Shown here piece after piece: positions 57,025 to 64,000 of a stretch of DNA of 64,000 bases (position 1 is the first letter of the stretch; every line of letters starts with the position of its first letter). This DNA is from Macrothele yani (Eukaryota > Arthropoda > Arachnida > Araneae > Macrothelidae), in contig CM076995.1 in the NCBI GenBank assembly GCA_039090855.1, positions 116,498,770-116,562,769 on the forward strand, given 5' to 3'. The notes under the pieces were generated by a model. The model saw nothing but the letters and a program-made list of their open reading frames with translations. It did no database searches and was not told the DNA's origin. Both the position numbers and the translations under genes were made by a program.

Positions 57025-57240
57025 CCGCCCCGGTGGCGCAGTGGTCTAAGCGATGGCCTGTGATCATTCGCCCGAAAGGGGTCCGGGTTCGAATCCAGTC
57101 AGGTATGGGTGGTGTGTTTGCCTTACGGCACTGGCTCTCTCCCTTCCCTGAAACCAGTGGCCCTAAATTAGGGACTGGCGCCTGCTTATAGCCCATTGAG
57201 TTGCTCACGGTGGTCGTTAAACCTATAACCGTAAAAAAGA
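57025..57240 (+). mobile_element. SINE A copy 7, joined to a mariner 3' end
   Basis: Full copy: ACCGCCCCGGTGGCGCAGTG, GGGTTCGAATCCAG, ATGGGTGGTGTGTTTGCCTT, GAGTTGCTCACGGTGGTCG and the tail AAAAAAGAAAAAG. The tail runs directly into GTTGCTACGTTTCAACATAA, the C-terminal coding end of a minus-strand mariner. CGCTAC before and TTGCTAC after may be a short TSD. Confidence 0.9.
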
Positions 57241-57560
57241 AAAAGTTGCTACGTTTCAACATAATTCCCCTGGTTTGCGATGCACTTGCGCCAGCGGTCC
57301 GGAAGCTAATTCCCCTGGTTTGCGATGCACTTGGTCGTTAAACCTCCAACCGAAAAAAAGAAAAAGTTGCTATGTTTCAACATAATTCCCCTGGTTTGCG
57401 ATGCCCTTGCGCCAGCGGTCCGAAAGTTAATTCCCCTGGTTTGCGATGCACTTGGTCGTTAAACCTCCAACCGAAAAAAAGAAAAAGTTGCTACGTTTCA
57501 ACATAATTCCCCTGGTTTGCGATGCTCTTGCGCCAGCGGTCTGGAAGCTTCCGGATGCCG
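57212..57560 (+). repeat. 121-bp tandem repeat spanning SINE tail and mariner end
   Basis: GGTCGTTAAACC occurs at 57212, 57333 and 57454, an exact 121-bp period. Each unit contains the SINE tail (CGAAAAAAAGAAAAAG) and mariner C-terminal sequence (GTTTCAACATAATTCCCC, CTTGCGCCAGCGGTC). A nested copy of AATTCCCCTGGTTTGCGATG occurs twice per unit. The amplification therefore postdates the SINE insertion. Confidence 0.9.
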
Positions 57561-58240
57561 CTCAGGAAGAAATCTTTTGGTTGTCGGTGTAACCCCTCCT
57601 GAACAGCCTGTGTCACATCCTAATTACTGCCAAACCTTTTCCCACCCAGATATGCCTTTAGATGGCCAAAGAGGTGATAGTCTGAGAGTGCAAGGTCCGG
57701 ATTATATGCAGGATGTGGTAGGATGTTCCATTTCAGTTTCTGGATGGTTTCCATGGTCCGAGCAGCCACGTGTGGACGGGCGTTATCCTGGAGAAATGAC
57801 AGATGTTTGTACCCCCTTTTCCCCTTGTTCCTGGTGGCTGCCTTTACTGAGCCTTCGCAAAGTTTCGAGTAATATTCAACGTTCATTGTGCGACAGTCTG
57901 TGAGCAAATCCACGTGCAGAGTACACCTTTGAAGTCCCAGAAGACGGTGGCCATAATCTTCACAGCAGAGAACGTGGCGCTCATGAGGTTTATTCTCCAC
58001 CATTTCCCTTCCAATTTTAAACGCACTTCTCCACTTATAGACACTCACATTGGATAGTGTATTCGCACCGTACTTTCTACTCAATCGTGAACAGATTTCC
58101 GACGGTTTACAACCTTCTTTTTTCAGGAATTTGATTATAATGCGCTGTTCCACGCCAAACGTGTACCTTTGCTTCACTTAACTTCCTCCCAACTGACCAA
58201 CGGCGCCGTAGCACACACGAGGTGGGTGACATAAAGTAAG
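57500..58240 (-). pseudogene. Internally deleted mariner-like element
   Basis: The minus frame of 185 codons (58177-57620) has a normal mariner start, MKQRYTFGVEQRIIIKFLKK, CKPSEICSRLSRKY and KWRSAFKIGREMVENKPHER. It then jumps to sequence normally found after the first catalytic Asp. One or two frameshifted residues later come LHVDLLTDCRTMNVEYYS and LSFLQDNARPHVAARTMETI, with the second Asp, and LALSDYHLFGHLKAYLGGKR with the third, 34 residues apart (DD34D). The first Asp region (T-G-D-E-T-W) is deleted. After a TAA the frame resumes DVTQAVQEGLHRQPKDFF and ends ANQGNYVET. TIRs were not found; the 3' end is overwritten by the SINE and tandem repeat. Confidence 0.85.
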
Positions 58241-58241
58241 G

Positions 58242-59013
58242 TTATATAGAGTGGAAATTGCCACAGAAGCCTGTACAAACTCCTCCCATAGAACGTGGAG
58301 CCCCCATCAATCTACAACAGAAGAAAAATGTGACGTTACCCCGTCCCGTCGGCAATGGTTGCTATGGCAACCCAGTGCTGGAATGGTTGAGGAGCAGCTG
58401 CTGTGCGCCACCATTCCGTTGTCACACACACACACACACGACCTTTGTCCTCAACTCCTGTCACAATCTATCAATATATTACGTTATTGTCATTTTTCCG
58501 AAGCCAAGTGAGGCTTCGGAAAGATGACAATAACGTAATATACATACAGTAGATATTGAAGCCAAAAACGTAGATATAGAAACAGATGACAATGGAATAC
58601 AAATCAGATTTGAAAGTAAAGCCGAGTCACAACTTATATTGGAAAAAATAACACACACAATGACAAAATATGCGTGAATGAAATTTACAACAAAAACACG
58701 TAGAAACCTAAGTAATGGAATTTGCAAAGGAAAAGTTAACGATCTATAAGGAATAAGCAAGAATAATGCCACTTATTAGAATGCTATAGGAAACTGAAAG
58801 ATGCAAACCAAAAAGAATCCGGAAAATGATAGGTTCATGTCGTATACGTCGTCTTCCACTCTGCTGTGAGGTCAAAGCTCAAATGGACAAAGCATGTGGT
58901 TCGTGTTGATTCCTGGAAAGCCCAGCTATCAATCAACGGTAGGTTCTGTGGTAGGTCGATGCTGCGCTGCAGTCGACTTCATAACGTCATGAGTTTTAGC
59001 TTACTACAGCTAG
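58242..59013. other. No recognisable gene
   Basis: Holds an (AC)n tract at 58424-58439 and the hairpin at 58476-58541. The 97-codon minus frame at 58479-58772 lacks motifs. Confidence 0.5.
58476..58541. repeat. 30-bp-stem hairpin
   Basis: ATATTACGTTATTGTCATTT (58476 on) and the following TTCCGAAGCC pair with GGCTTCGGAAAGATGACAAT and AACGTAATAT, with one mismatch in 30 pairs and a loop of about six bases (AAGTGA). It could be a minimal MITE or an RNA hairpin. Confidence 0.9.
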
Positions 59014-61650
59014 TGTTACAGTGGACACCCCCCCCCATCCTAAAACCTGAAGAAAACTCTAAAATTTGTCCGCCATGTCGCGTATGGTATGAGGTAGCTA
59101 GGAATCACAGTTCGGCAGGCTCACATGTTCTTTTACAGTTCAGTTTTTTTTTATTTATTTCTCATTTACGTTGTTTTTTCTTTCGGATGTTCTCTAAATT
59201 AATTAACAAAATTGCGGGATAATTGGGAAGTCGCGCCAATGCTCTTGAAGGCAAGAAACGCAATATTTTTGCCATTTTGAATTATTTCTACCTGTGGGAA
59301 AAGGTAGCACTCAATGGTTGCTCTGGAAATTGATAAGAGCAAAGCGATAGGCCCAGAAGAGGACTTCTAGATTTCTTGAGGAGGGGCCGATGTTACGACC
59401 CACCCCCGCCATTAATTTAGTAATTAATGGGCGTGGTTGATGTGTGAAATTAATTAAGTATTAATTGTTCGAGGCTTGATTGGAGTTTAAAAGTGTAAAC
59501 AGCAGATAAAAGTTTTATCTGGGGTTTGGAAAGAAAAGAGGCGAAGAATTCTCTCTCTGGCTGGGTGGTCTCAGAATAGCTCTGTTAGGTCATAAATATC
59601 AGGGCGCAGCTGACGGGCAGCCTATGCAACACGGAAAGGGAAAGAGGAATACGTATCGAATGAGCCACTTGAGTAGGAATGAATGAAGATAGGGGACGAA
59701 AGGTTTAGCGAATAATCGTAAATTCGTCGATTGTTTGGGGCATTTTCGAGAACAATTGCTCTCTGTGTGGTCCGTGCAGAAAAATAAGAGTTCGCACTTG
59801 GCATGAAAATAAGGAAGAAAGTTTAGTTGTCTGTGCGCTCTCCGATGTGAAAGGCTGGATGCCTTGGATCTGCAAAAAATGAATTGGGAAAAATGAAGCA
59901 GCAAACCTCCCCGCATTTGGTAAGAAATGGAGACAACTCGAGGCAGCTGGAGATGCCAGTTTGCCATAAAGACAGCAGAATGCCTAAATCCGCAGGATAA
60001 AGCAGAAATTTCTAGGCTGGAGCGTAATGGAACTCAGCGACTGTTTGGCCTAATGAAAGCCAAGTTACAGGGGAATTAAGAAGTCTGCGAGTGGACAGTG
60101 GTCATTCCAATGAGAAGCGAAGCCAAGCAAAAGTCGGGTTCGGATGCCAACCACTGCAGTGTGGAATCGTCACCCCCATTCATCCCCTACTGTGGAGGAA
60201 GTGAAGAGATGCGCTTGTCTTACGGGGTGAAGCGAGGTCCCATGTGTGTGTGGTCGCGTAAGCAGCGAAGCCACTACGTGTAAGTGCGACGGGATAAAAA
60301 CATGTCGAAAGAAAAATATGAGCGTAAGAGCGGTGGCTTCGATACCTAACAAATATACAGGTGAAATGTTGAGTTGCCGATATACGCTTAAGGTAAAAGC
60401 ACGTCTGATTTCGCTCGGCCGAGAAAATTAATCTTGGAAACCGCAACATCAGATGTGAGAGGGCCTATTTTGCTTAACGCCCACCTTCAAATCGTCACGA
60501 GAATAGATCAGTGTGCACTCTAATCATTGCAACAAAGTGCGGCGTGATATTACCATTTTTAATTGTGTGCTTCATTTACATCAAGCGTCAAAGTGAAGTG
60601 TTGAATCATCGGTGCTGCCACATGGTGCAAGTGTCTGTGTGTGTGTGTGTTTTTTTGTCGTGTGATATTATGTGATGCACAACGGATTTGCACAGCAAAG
60701 TCACGAAACTGTAAGTAGATGAATATTTCCTTTTTCTTTCTTCGCACATCTGCGAACTTGTGCCATCCCGACACCCAAAGCTGCATGGACATAGATGCAG
60801 TAATGCTGAGTGACTGAACCTCAGAGGAAATACCTGCACATACAGATTTCAATTTCTTACAGGGCCCATTTCCTGATTACTTTTTTTACATGAATAAGGG
60901 AGAAGGTGTGGCCACAAATTCCGCTGGGCGGGACAGTTTCTTTTAACTTTGGTTCAGGACCAACGTCAGCGGGGCAGGGTTCTGCATGTGCATGCTTATT
61001 AGATTTAGTTAATTACCTTTGGCAGTATTTCGCACCTATAATCTTATACCGCAAATTAACGTGCTTGTGTATTTTGTGTCGCGAGTATTTTTAATGTGAT
61101 CGTTTGCATATAATTTTTTTTTCATTCTCTAAGCAATTGTATATGAATATCACCTGCAGCTCTATTTAGTGTGTAAACGAGTAGTATCTCTTGTTCAGAT
61201 AGTCCGGTGGAGACTCAGTCGGCTGCGTTATCCGACAGTAAAGTGTGACACCGTATGCTGCCCACATATGAGGGGCAATTGTCTATGCGCCTAGAGAGCG
61301 CCGGATCTGTTTAAATCTCGCAGAACGTTATTAAATGTTGTGTTGTGTATTTGAGAATCATGTGTTATTTGCGAAAGTGAGTGTTGTACTGGCTGGTTGG
61401 GGATTGAATGTACCGGAGTAAGATCCGGACCACTACACTCAGTCACGAATTGGTGATTGCGGGTGAACCTCATCACAACTCTGATCCCAAAGTATCATTG
61501 TTTTTAGATTATTTTATTGTTTATTTGTTGTTGTTATTTTGTTCACAAGGTGGATTCACCCAAGCCTTATGCTTCGGGTCATTCTTCAACTTTTCATTTT
61601 TTATGTTCTGGTGTGAATCTTTGAGTGCAGCAGTGCACCTGAGATTCTCA
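59014..61650 (+). mobile_element. 5' LTR (about 2.6 kb) of a non-autonomous LTR element
   Basis: Homology to the 3' LTR begins exactly at TGTTACAGTGGACACCCCCC, preceded here by unrelated flank (GCTAG) and at 62280 by a purine run. The proposed end is GAGATTCTCA (61641-61650), just before a primer-binding-site-like TGG. The LTR contains TATTAATT palindromes around 59407-59433 and a second PPT-like and TGTTACG junction at 59377-59410. A 122-codon minus frame (59967-59599) inside is repeated in the other LTR, but carries no motif. The length is unusual; most LTRs are well under 1 kb. Confidence 0.75.
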
Positions 61651-62279
61651 CCTGGTGCCGTGGCCAACTAAATTGTACTTCAGGTCTCAAGCACCATTAC
61701 CGGCAGACTAGGCAGGAACACTGCTAGTGCCGTGTAACATTAATGATGCCGTTGTCCCAGGATCGATACCTATATTTTGCAGCTAGCGGAACAACACTCA
61801 TGTTCGTAAAATAAGTGCGAATTGACTGCCATTACTATTTTTATTTAGTTTTGTTCGGTGCGAATTTTGTATGATTTAGCATTAAGTAAGCCTTAAGCTG
61901 TTTTGTAAGAACTGCCATAATTTTAGTGGGTAAGAAAAACAAAATGGCTAACACGAAGACAGTGGAACGCAAGAATTTGGCATCGAGCGTAGATAAAAGC
62001 GGGTGTAGGAGCATCGAACGTGAGAGATCTGTGGAACTCGTGGATTCTCGAAGCTATGCCTCATATTTAAATTTTCTTTCAGCCTATCTCGACGGGTAGC
62101 AATGAACGTGTGATGAAATCCTTAAACTTTCCTTCCGCTCTCCGGGCACTTAAGTTCGGAATTAGGTGCCTTGCGACGGTGGGAAAGGGTTGAGTGTTTA
62201 CAGTTAAAAAAAAAATAGAGTGATTGGATGAATAAACTTCATCCAGTCATCCCCTTTTTTCTTTCATGGGGGGATGGAA
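61651..62279 (+). mobile_element. Internal region of the LTR element (0.63 kb)
   Basis: The primer binding site candidate is TGGTGCCGTGGCCAAC at 61653; the polypurine tract candidate is CATGGGGGGATGGAA at 62265-62279, directly before the 3' LTR. In between is one short frame (entered below) and no protease, reverse transcriptase or integrase motif. The structure is that of a large-LTR, small-interior non-autonomous element that would need enzymes in trans. Confidence 0.7.
61944..62099 (+). CDS. Short gag-position ORF (51 codons), function unknown
   Basis: ATG at 61944 follows the primer binding site by about 290 bp, the position where gag begins in LTR elements. The 51-residue product starts MANTKTVERKNLASSVDKSG and is rich in charged residues (ERERSVELVDSRS), ending at TAG (62097-62099). 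No zinc knuckle or capsid motif is present. It may be the relic of a gag start or non-coding. Confidence 0.35.
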   Translation: MANTKTVERKNLASSVDKSGCRSIERERSVELVDSRSYASYLNFLSAYLDG

Positions 62280-64000
62280 TGTTACAGTGGACACCCCCCC
62301 CATCCTAAAACCTGAAGAAAACTCTAAAATTTGTCCGCCATGTCGCGTATGGTATGAGGTAGCTAGGAATCACAGTTCGGCAGGCTCACATGTTCTTTTA
62401 CAGTTCAGTTTTTTTTATTTATTTCTCATTTACGTTGTTTTTTTCTTTCGGATGTTCTCTAAATTAATTAACAAAATTGCGGGATAATTGGGAAGTCGCG
62501 CCAATGCTCTTGAAGGCAAGAAACGCAATATTTTTGCCATTTTGAATTATTTCTACCTGTGGGAGAAAGGTAGCACTCAATGGTTGCTCTGGAAATTGAT
62601 AAGAGCAAAGCGATAGGCCCAGAAGAGGACTTCTAGATTTCTTGAGGAGGGGCCGATGTTACGACCCACCCCCGCCATTAATTTAGTAATTAATGGGCGT
62701 GGTTGATGTGTGAAATTAATTAAGTATTAATTGTTCGAGGCTTGATTGGAGTTTAAAAGTGTAAACAGCAGATAAAGTTTTATCTGGGGGTTTGGAAAGA
62801 AAAGAGGCGAAGAATTCTCTCTCTGGCTGGGTGGTCTCAGAATAGCTCTGTTAGGTCATAAATATCAGGGCGCAGCTGACGGGCAGCCTATGCAACACGG
62901 AAAGGGAAAGAGGAATACGTATCGAATGAGCCACTTGAGTAGGAATGAATGAAGATAGGGGACGAAAGGTTTAGCGAATAATCGTAAATTCGTCGATTGT
63001 TTGGGGCATTTTCGAGAACAATTGCTCTCTGTGTGGTCCGTGCAGAAAAATAAGAGTTCGCACTTGGCATGAAAATAAGGAAGAAAGTTTAGTTGTCTGT
63101 GCGCTCTCCGATGTGAAAGGCTGGATGCCTTGGATCTGCAAAAAATGAATTGGGAAAAATGAAGCAGCAAACCTCCCCGCATTTGGTAAGAAATGGAGAC
63201 AACTCGAGGCAGCTGGAGATGCCAGTTTGCCATAAAGACAGCAGAATGCCTAAATCCGCAGGATAAAGCAGAAATTTCTAGGCTGGAGCGTAATGGAACT
63301 CAGCGACTGTTTGGCCTAATGAAAGCCAAGTTACAGGGGAATTAAGAAGTCTGCGAGTGGACAGTGGTCATTCCAATGAGAAGCGAAGCCAAGCAAAAGT
63401 CGGGTTCGGATGCCAACCACTGCAGTGTGGAATCGTCACCCCATTCATCCCCTACTGTGGAGGAAGTGAAGAGATGCGCTTGTCTTACGGGGTGAAGCGA
63501 GGTCCCATGTGTGCGTGTGTGTGGTCGCGTAAGCAGCGAAGCCACTACGTGTAAGTGCGACGGGATAAAAACATGTCGAAAGAAAAATATGAGCGTAAGA
63601 GCGGTGGCTTCGATACCTAACAAATATACAGGTGAAATGTTGAGTTGCCGATATACGCTTAAGGTAAAAGCACGTCTGATTTCGCTCGGCCGAGAAAATT
63701 AATCTTGGAAACCGCAACATCAGATGTGAGAGGGCCTATTTTGCTTAACGCCCACCTTCAAATCGTCACGAGAATAGATCAGTGTGCACTCTAATCATTG
63801 CAACAAAGTGCGGCGTGATATTACCATTTTTAATTGTGTGCTTCATTTACATCAAGCGTCAAAGTGAAGTGTTGAATCATCGGTGCTGCCACATGGTGCA
63901 AGTGTCTGTGTGTGTGTGTTTTTTTGTCGTGTGATATTATGTGATGCACAACGGATTTGCACAGCAAAGTCACGAAACTGTAAGTAGATGAATATTTCCT
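62280..64000 (+). mobile_element. 3' LTR, truncated by the window edge
   Basis: From TGTTACAGTGGACACCCCCC the sequence follows 59014-60729 to the last base of the window. The differences I found are almost all single-base changes in homopolymers or a GT repeat (for example the extra GTGTGC near 63511). This implies a very recent insertion. The 3' end and the TSD lie outside the window. Confidence 0.85.

Noticed and set aside
59599..59967. 122-codon minus-strand frame, repeated at 62865-63233
   Set aside because: The repeat reflects LTR identity, not selection; no motif, and it lies inside an LTR.

Overview
This is eukaryotic, almost certainly animal, intergenic DNA. It is AT-rich, has no long intact reading frames and no operon-like gene order, and carries tRNA-derived SINEs, Tc1/mariner and hAT DNA transposons, a non-LTR (RTE-type) retroposon, a Penelope-like retroelement and LTR retroelements. 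This mix, plus dispersed satellites headed by (GTCC)n runs, suggests an arthropod; chelicerate is a guess I cannot prove from the sequence. I found no convincing host gene. Every protein-coding signal I recognise belongs to a mobile element and almost all are broken.

Layout. 1-3.7 kb: no recognisable gene. 3.7-8.1 kb: a composite satellite (R1), then about 3.3 kb bracketed by islands of degenerate palindromic words, with a reverse-transcriptase remnant inside. 9.7-14.8 kb: SINE A, a Ty3/gypsy pol fragment, two Tc1/mariner remnants, an inverted R1 copy and a non-autonomous hAT element with target-site duplication (TSD). 17.2-20.5 kb: a second island-bracketed segment holding a 5'-truncated RTE-type LINE. 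20.6-22.99 kb: SINE B with a long TSD, then a tandem array whose units each carry a CTCF-like word (CCGCTAGGGGGCG type). 23.3-25.5 kb: R1 copies and a TTAA-flanked inverted-repeat element. 26.3-29.1 kb: SINE B nested in SINE A, then a mariner with TIRs of about 100 bp. 32.2-33.7 kb: a nearly whole Tc1-like element. 37-41.5 kb: a MITE and a 2.9-kb hAT element with TIRs and 8-bp TSD. 44.9-47 kb: Tc1 remnant and R1. 49-51.4 kb: a near-perfect inverted repeat with 270-bp arms, a tandem satellite and two head-to-head SINE A copies. 52.8-55.9 kb: a truncated Penelope-like element with inverted long terminal arms and hammerhead-like motifs, abutted by a Tc1 element with an internal 212-bp duplication. 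57-58.2 kb: SINE A fused to an internally deleted mariner, with a 121-bp tandem amplification across the junction. 59.0-64.0 kb: an LTR element with very long (about 2.6 kb), almost identical LTRs and a tiny interior; the right LTR runs off the window.

The elements do not form a pathway; the interest lies in their nesting and relative ages. The 59-64 kb LTR element and the 49-50 kb inverted repeat look youngest. The island-bracketed segments, the gypsy fragment and several Tc1 pieces look old. The least conventional signals are the array of CTCF-like words (21.2-22.9 kb), the palindromic-word islands (4.8, 8.0, 17.3 and 20.4 kb), and the Penelope remnant with hammerhead-like cores in inverted arms.
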